From Petrotoga sp. 9PWA.NaAc.5.4 (GTDB taxonomy: Bacteria > Thermotogota > Thermotogae > Petrotogales > Petrotogaceae), in the NCBI RefSeq assembly GCF_002895485.1, contig NZ_AZRK01000014.1:10149-49386 (forward strand): 39,238 bases of DNA. The letters are read 5' to 3'. Below are positions 26,915-35,973 of the stretch, in pieces. Positions within the stretch are counted from its first letter, which is position 1, and each line of letters opens with the position of its first letter. Position numbers and translations under genes: made by a program. The notes under the pieces were generated by a model. The model was given only the letters and a program-made list of their open reading frames with translations. It was not told the DNA's origin and ran no database searches.

Positions 26915-27358
26915 TCATCCTAAAGGAAATGGGAAATTTGGTAGCGATGCTATGTGTGCTACTATCAATACTACTAAAATAATTACGAACATATACCATT
27001 TTGCATGTAAGTTTCTGAGAACTTTTTTTACATTAGCTGGAGCTTTTGTAAATCTCAAAGTAATCCCTGCAAAACCCATCCAAAGGAGCAAAGTAATCAA
27101 TACCCAATGCCAAAAGCTTGCATAAGGCAACAGTAAAATTCCGTGAATTAGCGCAAGAACTATAAATATGATATTCCCAAAATAATGAACATAATGCCAT
27201 CTTTTCCCCATCGCATTGAGCCATTTAAATTGACGCTTTGGGAAAATAAGTTTTTGAAGAAAATGAAGAATAACGTACAAATTCGCTATAAAAAAGAAAA
27301 ATGCGGTAGCTCCACCTAAACCTAAACCTACAATGACACTTTGTGGGACGTTTTCCAT
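26915..27358 (-). CDS. Four-helix membrane protein, possibly b-type cytochrome-like
   Basis: A 147-residue integral membrane protein with about four helices (8-33, 56-76, 84-101, 122-137). Histidines occur at 32, 55, 58, 72, 84, 118 and 135. H58 and H72 are 14 residues apart on the second helix, the spacing used for stacked haems in cytochrome b-type proteins, and H135 lies in the last helix. Haem binding is inference. ATG at 27358 follows AGGGGGAG (27364-27371) by five bases; a GTG at 27364 overlaps the Shine-Dalgarno. The stop overlaps the upstream start option of the GNAT gene, so the two form an operon. Confidence 0.7.
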   Translation of the reverse strand: MENVPQSVIVGLGLGGATAFFFFIANLYVILHFLQKLIFPKRQFKWLNAMGKRWHYVHYFGNIIFIVLALIHGILLLPYASFWHWVLITLLLWMGFAGITLRFTKAPANVKKVLRNLHAKWYMFVIILVVLIVAHIASLPNFPFPLG

Positions 27359-27459
27359 GTACACTCCCCCTTTAGTTTAAGAAGTACTTTTCAGCTATTT
27401 TTCTAAAATAATATGTAATAAATTATAACATAATTTTATAAAAGCAAGATTACAATTAA

Positions 27460-27597
27460 CTAATCTTTATATAATTTAATATAATCATTATAAACATCTT
27501 TATACCTTCTTGCCGGTTTTACAAAGAAATCATAATATTTCTTATATAAATCTACAGAATATATATCAAGCTTGAACGTTTCTCCCATTTTAATCAT
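27460..27597 (-). pseudogene. Short coding remnant at the end of the polysaccharide cluster
   Basis: A 45-residue open frame (MIKMGETFKLDIYSVDLYKK, ending YNDYIKLYKD, stop TAG) without a Shine-Dalgarno. It looks like the C-terminal piece of a larger protein. Its open frame ends where an SDR fragment of opposite orientation begins, so a rearrangement junction near 27600 is likely. The parent family is not recognised. Confidence 0.4.
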
Positions 27598-27618
27598 AGG
27601 GCAAATTACAAAATAGAA

Positions 27619-27708
27619 AGTGTTTCAAATACTGTTAAATTTTTATTAGATGAAGAAAGTTATTCTATAACTGGACAAGTTATCCATGTTGATAGCGGAA
27701 CTATTTAA
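27619..27708 (+). pseudogene. C-terminal remnant of a short-chain dehydrogenase (FabG-like)
   Basis: The plus-strand frame ending in TAA reads VSNTVKFLLDEESYSITGQV, then IHVDSGTI. This matches the conserved C-terminus of SDR oxidoreductases (FLxSDxASYITGQxIxVDGG). Only about 30 residues are left; there is no start and no Rossmann core. It lies opposite to the surrounding genes. Confidence 0.65.
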
Positions 27709-27739
27709 TAAAAAATATATCTTTTTAAAATATAATTGT

Positions 27740-27793
27740 TCACCAAGGTCTGATTTTTTTCTTGCTGCAGTTTTCTTTTAAATATGATTTCAT
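27740..27793 (-). pseudogene. Truncated start of a gene after the GT4 gene
   Basis: MKSYLKENCSKKKIRPW and a stop, starting seven bases after the GT4 stop codon (TGA at 27800-27802), as the next gene of the operon would. Only 17 codons are left before the sequence turns into the remnant region. It could also be chance. Confidence 0.25.
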
Positions 27794-27799
27794 TTTATC

Positions 27800-29032
27800 T
27801 CATTCCTCAAAAATTCTTTTGAGAAATATTTTATTATTTTTTTCTAAATTATATTGTTCATTCCAAGTTCTAAAACAATTATTCGACAAAAATAGATAAC
27901 GGTCGATATCATTAAACCTACATTTCATAAAGTCTATTATTTGTTCACAAAAAGTTTCTTCTAATGGTTCATTTAATAACAATCCATTTGAACTATTAAC
28001 GATCTCGCTTACGCCGCCAACATTTCTTGCAATAACTGGAATTCCAAATGACATTGCTTCCATTATCGAAACAGGTAGTCCTTCAGAATCACTAAGATTA
28101 ATAAAAAAATCGGCATCATACTGCTTATACACATCTAAAATTTTATCGTTACTGACGAATCCTAAAAATTCAAATTTGTTCGGCGGTAACTTCTCAGTGG
28201 CATATTTTATAATTTCTTTTTCTGTTTCCCCACTTCCTATGTGAATCCAATAATAATCATAAGGAACCTTTGATAAAATATCTATTATCAAATCAAGTCT
28301 TTTAACAGGTTTAATTAACGAACATGATGCAATTGTAATTTTATCTTTCTGATATATTTGTTTTCTAATTCCTTTGGGATTTGAAGTGCCCATTCTTGTA
28401 ACAAACTTTTTTAATTTAGAATTAGAAGAAAAATTGTTTTCATAATACTGTAAGCCAGCTTCGGAAATAAAATGAATTTGGTCTAAATTTTTATCGATAT
28501 AAGATCTAAAAGGCAAATAATTTAACTCATTCCTATCAATGTACAAATCGTAACCATGAGCTCTTGACACTATTTTTTTGATGTTAAGAGCTGTTTTCAA
28601 ACTATAAAAGTTAGAAATAACGTATGCTCCTCTACTTAACCAAAAAGAATAGAGAAAAAAATCATTATCGCTATGTTCCTTTATCTCTTGCAAAATAAAT
28701 TTTTTGCTATCAACATAAAATAAACCATAGTAAATAATGTAAAAAAATCTTTTAATTCCTTTGAATGAAAAAGAACAGTTTTCTTTTATTTCTCTTAAAA
28801 CATCTTTAGAAAAAAACCATTTAAAAAAATTTATATTAAAAATATTTAACCAAGAATGTTTTTTAACCATATAGTAATTTAAATCATATCTTTTAGCAAT
28901 TTCTTCATACTTGTTTTTATCACCATAATAAGAAATGACGACTATTCGCTTAAAATACTTTTTTAAAAAAGGAATTTCGTTTATGAAAAAGATTAAATCT
29001 AGAGCCCCAGGAAATATAATAACAGTTTTCAT
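27800..29032 (-). CDS. GT4-family glycosyltransferase
   Basis: A 410-residue GT-B glycosyltransferase using a nucleotide-sugar donor. The C-terminal donor domain is clear: SLIKPVKRLDLIIDILSKVP, IHIGSGE, EFLGFVSNDKILDVYKQYDA, then DSEGLPVSIMEAMSFGIPVI (EX7E-type motif with both glutamates) and NVGGVSEIV. It would add a sugar to the lipid-linked repeat unit. The ATG at 29032 is ten bases after GAGGAG; an in-frame GTG upstream overlaps the Shine-Dalgarno. It is the last intact gene of the core operon, 33 bases after its upstream neighbour. Confidence 0.9.
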   Translation of the reverse strand: MKTVIIFPGALDLIFFINEIPFLKKYFKRIVVISYYGDKNKYEEIAKRYDLNYYMVKKHSWLNIFNINFFKWFFSKDVLREIKENCSFSFKGIKRFFYIIYYGLFYVDSKKFILQEIKEHSDNDFFLYSFWLSRGAYVISNFYSLKTALNIKKIVSRAHGYDLYIDRNELNYLPFRSYIDKNLDQIHFISEAGLQYYENNFSSNSKLKKFVTRMGTSNPKGIRKQIYQKDKITIASCSLIKPVKRLDLIIDILSKVPYDYYWIHIGSGETEKEIIKYATEKLPPNKFEFLGFVSNDKILDVYKQYDADFFINLSDSEGLPVSIMEAMSFGIPVIARNVGGVSEIVNSSNGLLLNEPLEETFCEQIIDFMKCRFNDIDRYLFLSNNCFRTWNEQYNLEKNNKIFLKRIFEE

Positions 29033-29065
29033 GAAATATCTTCTCCTCACATGTAAAAAATATTT

Positions 29066-30172
29066 CTACTTATTTTCGTAACTCAACTTATTAATTCTCT
29101 CTAAAACGGGCATTAGTTTTGCTTGCCAGCTTAAATGCTCTTCTGCATATTTTCTCATTTCTATAGAATAATCTGGATTTTCTTGAATTAGCCTTTCATA
29201 CCAACTTATAATTTCCTTTATATTTACAGCTCTTTCGTCAGAAGAAACTCGGAACACATAAGGAAACATTTCAGGAAAATCAGAATCAGGTGAAGCCAAA
29301 ATAAAAGGGACTCCTCTTGCACAATATTCCCTGTTTTTTAAAGCAGCATCATAAAATAGCCCTTTTCTATGATTTGCTAAACTTCCTATTGCAATATCAG
29401 ACTTATCAAATATGTTGTTCAATTCCTTTCCACTTTTTGCACCGGGAAAGATAACATATTTTTCTAAATTCAACTCTTCTACCATTTTTTTTAAATTTTC
29501 TAAATCATCACCTTCACCAACACAGTAATAAAATACTTCTGGAGTAACTAACTTATTATCACCATAATAATATTCATAAAGTCCTTTAATGACTCTATCA
29601 AAACCATGCCAGTAACTTATATTAGCAACAGAAATTAAATTAATACTATTGCTTTCATTTTTATCTTTTAGTTTTATGCTTTCAACATCTACTCCGTTGG
29701 AAATGTATACAAATTTATTTTCTATTCCCTGAGTATATTTTAAATCCTCTGGTGCATATTCTACTATTAAATCAAAGTACTCTAAAACACTTGGAAAAGA
29801 ATGATTAAACAAAAACCATTTTATCTTTTTTACAAGCATATTATCTTTGCTCTTAACAAATTCCTTTTCAGATGTAATAATAGGTGTAGGAATCTCCAAA
29901 ACAAGTATATTGCCGTTCTTTTTTAACTTTCGTAATTTTCTTTTAAAAAATACAAATAAAAAACCAAATCCTCTAAAGTAATAAACAGCATTTTTATTAA
30001 TTTTTAATGATTTCTGCATTTCAAAAACTCTGAATAAAACTCCCTTCTGAACTGTCTTAATTAAACTTACATTAAACCCAAAACTTTTGAACGCTTCCAT
30101 TTGACCTAAGACTTTCTTTTTAACACCTAAACTTTTTTCTAAACACTCTAAGGTTACATAATAAAAATCCAA
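29066..30172 (-). CDS. GT4-family glycosyltransferase
   Basis: A 368-residue GT-B glycosyltransferase. NLISVANISYWHGFDRVIKG begins the donor domain, followed by YCVGEGDDLENLKKMVEEL, KYVIFPGAKSGKELNNIFDK and the region REYCARGVPFILAS with AGSL-type contacts. The EX7E motif is weaker than in the neighbouring enzyme. The start is taken as TTG at 30172, five bases after AAAGGTGA; the GTG at 30181 overlaps the Shine-Dalgarno. The gene lies 46 bases after the flippase. Confidence 0.85.
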   Translation of the reverse strand: MDFYYVTLECLEKSLGVKKKVLGQMEAFKSFGFNVSLIKTVQKGVLFRVFEMQKSLKINKNAVYYFRGFGFLFVFFKRKLRKLKKNGNILVLEIPTPIITSEKEFVKSKDNMLVKKIKWFLFNHSFPSVLEYFDLIVEYAPEDLKYTQGIENKFVYISNGVDVESIKLKDKNESNSINLISVANISYWHGFDRVIKGLYEYYYGDNKLVTPEVFYYCVGEGDDLENLKKMVEELNLEKYVIFPGAKSGKELNNIFDKSDIAIGSLANHRKGLFYDAALKNREYCARGVPFILASPDSDFPEMFPYVFRVSSDERAVNIKEIISWYERLIQENPDYSIEMRKYAEEHLSWQAKLMPVLERINKLSYENK

Positions 30173-30218
30173 TATAATCACCTTTTAAAATATTAATTAG
30201 TAATTAATGTTTTTAATT

Positions 30219-31667
30219 TCAAGCTTTTTTTGGAGTAATTACTCTCTTTAATTCATCAACAACCAAGTCAAGGGCATATTTTACTTCAGTGTTATAGACC
30301 AACAATACAATAACAAGTCCAACTACTGCAGAAAGAACCTGCCAAACAAGATTTCCTATAAATGTGTTTATAAACGCTACTATAACAAAAACAACCGTAG
30401 CTATGAAGAATTTACCCAGATGATAATTAACTGGATACAAATTCTTTGATATAAACGTTCTCATACAAAAATAAAGGATATAAGATAAACCTGTTGTAAA
30501 CGCTGCGCCTTTTGCTCCATATTGTGGAACTAACAAGGTATTTCCAATAACGTTAGCAACAGTAGGTACCGCAGATATTATCATATGCCAATATGTCTTC
30601 TTTTTAAAGCCAATTCCAACCCCTGTAACTTGCGATGTAGTGTTCATGATAGGTATTAAAAGAAGAAAAGCACTAATTCCAGCTGCTTGTCTGTAACTGC
30701 TTTCTAAAAGTAAAAATATTACATCTTTAAACACAATAATTAGCATTCCCACAACAAACATAGCAGCAGAAATAAACAAAGACACCTTTTCAAAAAGACT
30801 TGTACTTTCAGGATTATTTTCATAACTCTCGTAAGAAACAGGTGTCCAAAAATTAGAAAATCCCACTTGAATCAAACTCATAACAGAAACAACCTTAAAG
30901 GCAGCAGAATATAAGCCAATCTCAGTAAAAGTTGCATAGTTTCTTAAAGCTAATTTATCAAAAGATTGAAAAATCCATATTATTAAAAATGTAGGAACAA
31001 ACGGGAGTCCATACTTGATAATTTCTTTGACTGAATCAAAGTTAACTTTAAACTTACCAAACCACAAATCTCTTTCAAGAAATATAGCTAATGTGGCAGA
31101 AACTATATGAGAAAGAAACAAGCCCACAATAATGGCATAAAAAGTTCTTGAAACAAGTAATACATATAAAATTGTAAAAGCGGCATTTGATGCTCCATTT
31201 ACAACTCTTAAAGCAGAAAAGGCTATCCCTCTTTGTTTCATTCTAACAACCAATGTGGCAAATCGTTCTATGATCGCAATTAAAATGGTAAGCCCCAGTA
31301 AGAAGATAGATAAAAAATGATTAGAATCTTCAAAAAGAACGAAAGATAACTCCTTCCAAAACAATCCAATTATAACAAATACAATCAATCCTACAGACAG
31401 ACTTGGCATCAAAGAGTCCCAAAGCAGGTTTCGTCTATCTTCTTCTTTTTTCTCATAGAACATCCTTACAAAACTTTGATCAGTACCAAGGAGAGAGATG
31501 TTTAAAAACAAATTAAAGGCTAATGTAAACATAGAGGCTTTACCAAACTCTTCAGGAATGATGAGCCAGGTAGTTATAGGGGTAGTGACAAAAGAAATTA
31601 GGGCAGCAATCCATTGCCCTATAGAAAACTGAAAAAATGATTTAATAAATTCTCGTTCCTTTGACAT
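30219..31667 (-). CDS. Wzx-type polysaccharide flippase
   Basis: A 482-residue membrane protein with about 12-14 hydrophobic helices, of the MOP/PST superfamily (Wzx, RfbX), which moves undecaprenyl-linked repeat units across the inner membrane. The N-terminus FFQFSIGQWIAALISFVTTP and the helix layout fit. A Wzy polymerase and WaaL ligase were not found in this window. The start at 31667 (MSKERE) is five bases after GGAGG; two upstream ATGs (31688, 31679) are in frame but have no Shine-Dalgarno. Confidence 0.9.
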   Translation of the reverse strand: MSKEREFIKSFFQFSIGQWIAALISFVTTPITTWLIIPEEFGKASMFTLAFNLFLNISLLGTDQSFVRMFYEKKEEDRRNLLWDSLMPSLSVGLIVFVIIGLFWKELSFVLFEDSNHFLSIFLLGLTILIAIIERFATLVVRMKQRGIAFSALRVVNGASNAAFTILYVLLVSRTFYAIIVGLFLSHIVSATLAIFLERDLWFGKFKVNFDSVKEIIKYGLPFVPTFLIIWIFQSFDKLALRNYATFTEIGLYSAAFKVVSVMSLIQVGFSNFWTPVSYESYENNPESTSLFEKVSLFISAAMFVVGMLIIVFKDVIFLLLESSYRQAAGISAFLLLIPIMNTTSQVTGVGIGFKKKTYWHMIISAVPTVANVIGNTLLVPQYGAKGAAFTTGLSYILYFCMRTFISKNLYPVNYHLGKFFIATVVFVIVAFINTFIGNLVWQVLSAVVGLVIVLLVYNTEVKYALDLVVDELKRVITPKKA

Positions 31668-31744
31668 CTTATCCTCCATTTTATGCATATATATTGTGAA
31701 CTTTGATTCATCTACTTTCTTAAATTAGTTATATATTTAATAAT

Positions 31745-32794
31745 CTACTCAAAAACATAATTTTTCTCATAAAAATCTAAATACTCTCCTGTTATAACTT
31801 TTTTCATCCATTCTTGGTTGTCTAAGTACCAGTCTATCGTTTTTTTGATACCGTCTTCAAATCTTGTTTCTGGTTCCCAGCCTAATTCGTTTTTTATCTT
31901 TGTTGGATCTATTGCGTATCGTCTATCATGTCCAAGTCTGTCTTTCACATGTTTTATTAATCCTTCGTTTATTGTCTTATCTTTTGTTTTTTCTTGAAGA
32001 TACGTTATTATTAACTTCACTATCTCTATGTTTTCTTTTTCGTTGTGTCCCCCTATGTTGTATACCTCTCCACTTCTTCCTGTTTCAAACACTAAGTCTA
32101 TTGCCTTACAATGATCTTCTACATACAACCAGTCTCTTACATGTTTCCCATCTCCGTAGACTGGTAGTTCTTTGTGATTCAAAGCATTGTATATCATCAA
32201 AGGAATAAGTTTTTCTGGAAATTGGTATGGTCCATAGTTGTTCGAACATCTTGTTATGTTTATATTCAACCCATAGGTGTCATGGTAGGCTTTCACTATT
32301 AAATCACTGCTTGCTTTACTTGCTGAGTAGGGGCTGTGTGGATTCAGTGGGGTTTCTTCTGTGAAGTATCCTGTTGGTCCTAATGCTCCATATACTTCGT
32401 CTGTAGATATTTGTAAGAACTTTTGTTTCTTTTTTTCATCGTAATGTTCTTTAAATACATGTAGCAGTGTTTGTGTTCCTAAGACGTTTGTTTTTAGAAA
32501 TATACCGGGATCATGTATTGATCTGTCTACATGACTTTCTGCTGCAAAGTTAATTACTCCATCTATTTCATATTTTGAATATAGTTCTTCTAACAATTTT
32601 CTATCGTTTATATCGCCTTTTATGAAAACAAACCGTTTTTTTTCGTCTTGAGTTAATTTAGATAAATTATCTAAATTACCTGCATAAGTTAATTTATCTA
32701 ATCCTATTATCTTTCTGTCTTTGTATTTTCTTAGGTAGTAATACACAAAGTTACTTCCAATAAAACCTGCTACACCTGTTACTAAGATTGTCAT
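31745..32794 (-). CDS. rfbB: dTDP-glucose 4,6-dehydratase
   Basis: Converts dTDP-glucose to dTDP-4-keto-6-deoxyglucose with bound NAD+. It has 349 residues, the normal length. The Rossmann motif is GVAGFIG (7-13). The catalytic motif TDE is at 131-133 (STDEVYG), and Y156/K160 (YSASK) are present. NNYGPYQFPEKLIPL and VRDWLYVEDHCKA are RfbB hallmarks. The ATG overlaps the upstream stop (ATGA), so the gene is coupled to the epimerase. Its product is the substrate of the WecE-like aminotransferase nearby. No rfbC or rfbD is seen, so rhamnose is not made here. Confidence 0.96.
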   Translation of the reverse strand: MTILVTGVAGFIGSNFVYYYLRKYKDRKIIGLDKLTYAGNLDNLSKLTQDEKKRFVFIKGDINDRKLLEELYSKYEIDGVINFAAESHVDRSIHDPGIFLKTNVLGTQTLLHVFKEHYDEKKKQKFLQISTDEVYGALGPTGYFTEETPLNPHSPYSASKASSDLIVKAYHDTYGLNINITRCSNNYGPYQFPEKLIPLMIYNALNHKELPVYGDGKHVRDWLYVEDHCKAIDLVFETGRSGEVYNIGGHNEKENIEIVKLIITYLQEKTKDKTINEGLIKHVKDRLGHDRRYAIDPTKIKNELGWEPETRFEDGIKKTIDWYLDNQEWMKKVITGEYLDFYEKNYVFE

Positions 32795-33702
32795 AAATCA
32801 TACCCCATTTCATTTTCCAAGATTTTTCTCATATCTAACAAGGCAAGATACATATCATAACTAGGAAACCAATTCAAATATTTTTTTGTATGAGTAATAT
32901 CCATAAGATATTCATCTGTATCTTCTTTCAACTCTTTTGCAAAAACTATATTATTTATATTATCAAACACAAGATTTACAAGTTCTGCAAATTCTCTGTG
33001 TGAAATATTATTTTCCATAGCTATATTAAAAATCTTTTCTTCTGACTGATTTATTAGAGCCTTTTCAACTGCACTAACTATATCTTTTACATAAACATAG
33101 TGCCGTTTTCCTTTCCCTTCACCATACACTGTCAAAGGTTCCTTGTTCATTGATCTTTTGATAAACTCTGTAACCATAACCCCTTCTTTCTCTCCAACAC
33201 CTAAGACTTGTGCTACTCTTAAAGACTTGATATCCATTCCATAATAGTGATTATAGTACAAAGCTAACTTTTCACAAAAATACTTGGATAATCCATACAA
33301 ATTTAGTGTATACTCAATTTTGTCACTTGTTTTAAAAGGAATGTTATTACAACGTGGATTATATACACTTATCGATGAAGCAAATACTATGTTACTAATC
33401 CCAACATTTCTACAACTCTCGAAGATATTTGAGGTTAATTCAACATTCTTGTTATATATTAAATAGCCACTTTCTTGACCTTTTAGAGGCCTAATCGCTG
33501 CAAGATGGACAACTGCATCACAATCATACAATGCATCCATTAACGATTCTTTTGAATAGTCGCTGATCTTGTAATTTACTTCGCTTTTTGATATACATTT
33601 ACTGGCATCCCTTGTAATACCTATCAGTTCGTATTTTTCTTTTAATCCTTCTATCAAATAACTCCCAATAAACCCTGTAGCACCTGTTATAGCTATTTTC
33701 AC
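32791..33702 (-). CDS. NAD-dependent sugar epimerase/dehydratase
   Basis: A 303-residue extended SDR enzyme. The Rossmann motif GATGFIG lies at residues 7-13, the active-site pair is Y136/K140 (YGLSKYFCEKL), and SSISVY supplies the serine. It is shorter than RfbB and GalE and its substrate is unknown; a 4-epimerase or 4-reductase acting on a nucleotide sugar is possible. The start at GTG 33702 gives the typical MKIAITGATGFIG beginning one base after the ATP-grasp stop. A GTG at 33711 would add three residues. Its stop overlaps rfbB. Confidence 0.85.
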   Translation of the reverse strand: MKIAITGATGFIGSYLIEGLKEKYELIGITRDASKCISKSEVNYKISDYSKESLMDALYDCDAVVHLAAIRPLKGQESGYLIYNKNVELTSNIFESCRNVGISNIVFASSISVYNPRCNNIPFKTSDKIEYTLNLYGLSKYFCEKLALYYNHYYGMDIKSLRVAQVLGVGEKEGVMVTEFIKRSMNKEPLTVYGEGKGKRHYVYVKDIVSAVEKALINQSEEKIFNIAMENNISHREFAELVNLVFDNINNIVFAKELKEDTDEYLMDITHTKKYLNWFPSYDMYLALLDMRKILENEMGYDL

Positions 33703-33703
33703 A

Positions 33704-34819
33704 TTATTCACTGCTTTCTATGTAATAACCAATCTTTTCAAAATATCCATTTATCTCCTTAACAACCTCGTTGTTTTTGTAATACCAAAAAACATTTTTA
33801 TTATCATACTCTGAAGTATTAAAAACGCTATTAGGAGGCATACATATGAATTTCAGAACCTTTGGCTTAATTGTTCTGACTTCAAAAACATCATCGGTTA
33901 TCTTCTCGCCCATTAAATGATCAACTGTAATTTTAAGTAAGTTTACCCCTGTACTTTCAGATATTAGTCTCCACATATGACATCCATCTAACCTCGGAGT
34001 TACTTCTATCAAATAAGGCATATCATTGTCTATTTTTATTTGAAAATAAACTGGACCATTTTTGATTCTTAATACATTTATTGTATTTACAACTAATTTT
34101 TCTATTCGATCAATAACCCCTTGCTTTTTATAATATTTACTAGGCATTCTATGTTCCTTTACCAATCCTCCAGGGTATTCATCAAAAACGATTCTATCTG
34201 AAACAATCTTGAACTTAACCTCTCCATTTACAACATATGCGTTAACCGAAATCTCGTCAGATGGAATATATTTCTCTACGATAACCTTCTTGCTTTGAGA
34301 GTACCTGGACGATTTCTCAAAATATTCTATTATTTCTGAAAAGTTATTAACTTTCAATACACCACGTTGGCCTTGACTATCAACAGGTTTCATAATAGCT
34401 GGGAATATATTCCAATGTTTAAAATCTTCAAAACTTGATCCCACAACAAACGGGATGTTCCCCTCAAAATATTTTCCTAACGCTTCTCTCAATCTACTCT
34501 TATTATGACAGATAACAGTTGTTTCATACGAAACAAAGTTAGGTAAATTTAACTTTTCATTTACATAGCTAATGGTTGGTAAAGCTATATCAGATCCAAT
34601 AGAATAAACATAATCGATATTCATCTCTTGTACGTAGTTCATAACCGATTCAACATCTTTTATATCTATCAAAACAAACTTATCTACAAATGCAAGAGCA
34701 CTGCCTTCTTTTCTATTTGAACATCCGTGCACCTCTAATCCTCTACATTTACATTCAACAACGAGATCAAATTGAGCACTTCCCACCCCTAAAATTAATA
34801 TCTTTTTTTTAGTATTCAT
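33704..34819 (-). CDS. ATP-grasp ligase in the amino-sugar cluster
   Basis: A 371-residue ATP-grasp enzyme that probably forms an amide bond via an acyl phosphate. A Rossmann-like preATP-grasp domain (1-100, ILILGVGSAQFDLVVECK) is followed by the ATP-grasp domain: K144 in MKPVDSQGQRGV, E182 in VEKYIPSDEISV, and the Mg site E272/R276 in PYLIEVTPRLDGCH. Relatives include carbamoyl-phosphate-synthase-like and carnosine-synthase-like ligases. It directly follows the aminotransferase gene, where WecD acetyltransferase would be expected, so it may attach an amino or other acid to the new 4-amino group. That is inference. The Shine-Dalgarno is AAAGGAG. Confidence 0.85.
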   Translation of the reverse strand: MNTKKKILILGVGSAQFDLVVECKCRGLEVHGCSNRKEGSALAFVDKFVLIDIKDVESVMNYVQEMNIDYVYSIGSDIALPTISYVNEKLNLPNFVSYETTVICHNKSRLREALGKYFEGNIPFVVGSSFEDFKHWNIFPAIMKPVDSQGQRGVLKVNNFSEIIEYFEKSSRYSQSKKVIVEKYIPSDEISVNAYVVNGEVKFKIVSDRIVFDEYPGGLVKEHRMPSKYYKKQGVIDRIEKLVVNTINVLRIKNGPVYFQIKIDNDMPYLIEVTPRLDGCHMWRLISESTGVNLLKITVDHLMGEKITDDVFEVRTIKPKVLKFICMPPNSVFNTSEYDNKNVFWYYKNNEVVKEINGYFEKIGYYIESSE

Positions 34820-34842
34820 TTGATTCTCCTTTCTCTTTATAA

Positions 34843-35973
34843 TTAAACAGATAATATATAGCTATGTATCTTCTCAACGATATAGTTAACTTCTTCTAAT
34901 TTCAAACTATAATACATCGGTAGTCTCAGTAATCTTCTGCTAAGATTTTCTGTTACGGGCAAGCTGAAACTTCCAAATTTTTTCATCGAATATGGTGATT
35001 CATGCAACGGTATGTAATGAAACACACTGAGTATTCCATTAGCTTTTAAGTAATCCATCAAACCATTTCTTTCTTCTTCTCTGTTCAATAAGATATAGAA
35101 TAAATGGTAGTTCGATTTAGCATAATCGTTGATTATAGGTAGTCTCAATTTGTTTTGATCCTGTAAGTCTTTCAGACCGTTATAATATGTGTTATATATC
35201 TCTTTTCGCTTATTGTTAATATTTTCCATGTTTTCAAATTGATTGTACAATACAGCCGCATTTATGTCTGAAGGTAGATAACTAGAGCCAATGTCAACCC
35301 ATGTATATTTGTCAACTTCACCACGAAAAAACTGACTCCTGTTTGTCCCTTTCTCCCTGATTATTTCTGCCCTTTTTATGTATTTCTCATCGTTAATAGA
35401 TATTGCACCACCTTCACCAGATGAGAAATTTTTAGTTTCATGAAAACTATAACAACCAAAATTTCCAATTGTTCCTAAATATTTGTCTTTGTACTTTGCA
35501 TCAACAGCCTGGGCTGCGTCTTCAACCACAATCAAATTGTACTTTTTTGCGATATGCATTATCGTATCCATTTCACATGCAACGCCAGCATAATGAACGG
35601 GAGAAATTGCCTTTGTTTTCTCAGTTATCAACCCTTCTATCTTATTCTCATCGATGTTAAGATTGTCTTCTCTAATATCACAGTACACTATCTTTGCCCC
35701 TCTTAATACAAAGGCGTTTGCAGTAGATACAAACGTATATGAGGGTAAAATAACTTCGTCCCCTTCTTTTATATCTGCTAAAAGAGCAGCTAGTTCTAAG
35801 GCATGTGTACAAGATGTAGTTAGCAATATCTTCTTTGAGTTAAATATTTCTTCCATAAATTTAGAACACATTTTTGTGTATTTTCCATCTCCTGATACCT
35901 TTCCACTATTATATGCATCTTTGATATACTCTAATTCTTTACCAAACAAATTTTGCCTGTTGAAAGGGATCAT
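34843..35973 (-). CDS. wecE: dTDP-4-amino-4,6-dideoxygalactose transaminase (WecE/RffA-like)
   Basis: PLP-dependent enzyme of the DegT/DnrJ/EryC1 family. It transfers an amino group from glutamate to C4 of dTDP-4-keto-6-deoxyglucose, giving dTDP-Fuc4N. It has 376 residues, the same size as WecE. K181 (FHETKNFSSGEGG) binds PLP, D152 is in VEDAAQAVDA, and TSCTHALELAALL is the cofactor phosphate site. The stretch VDKYTWVDIGSSYLPSDINA is very close to WecE. The start overlaps the rfbA stop as ATGA, so translation is coupled. FdtB or VioA type specificity cannot be excluded, but WecE fits the WecF-like neighbour. Confidence 0.9.
   Translation of the reverse strand: MIPFNRQNLFGKELEYIKDAYNSGKVSGDGKYTKMCSKFMEEIFNSKKILLTTSCTHALELAALLADIKEGDEVILPSYTFVSTANAFVLRGAKIVYCDIREDNLNIDENKIEGLITEKTKAISPVHYAGVACEMDTIMHIAKKYNLIVVEDAAQAVDAKYKDKYLGTIGNFGCYSFHETKNFSSGEGGAISINDEKYIKRAEIIREKGTNRSQFFRGEVDKYTWVDIGSSYLPSDINAAVLYNQFENMENINNKRKEIYNTYYNGLKDLQDQNKLRLPIINDYAKSNYHLFYILLNREEERNGLMDYLKANGILSVFHYIPLHESPYSMKKFGSFSLPVTENLSRRLLRLPMYYSLKLEEVNYIVEKIHSYILSV

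Noticed and set aside
31864-32208. 114-codon plus-strand ORF
   Set aside because: Shadow of rfbB; no Shine-Dalgarno and a low-complexity Leu/Ser-rich translation.
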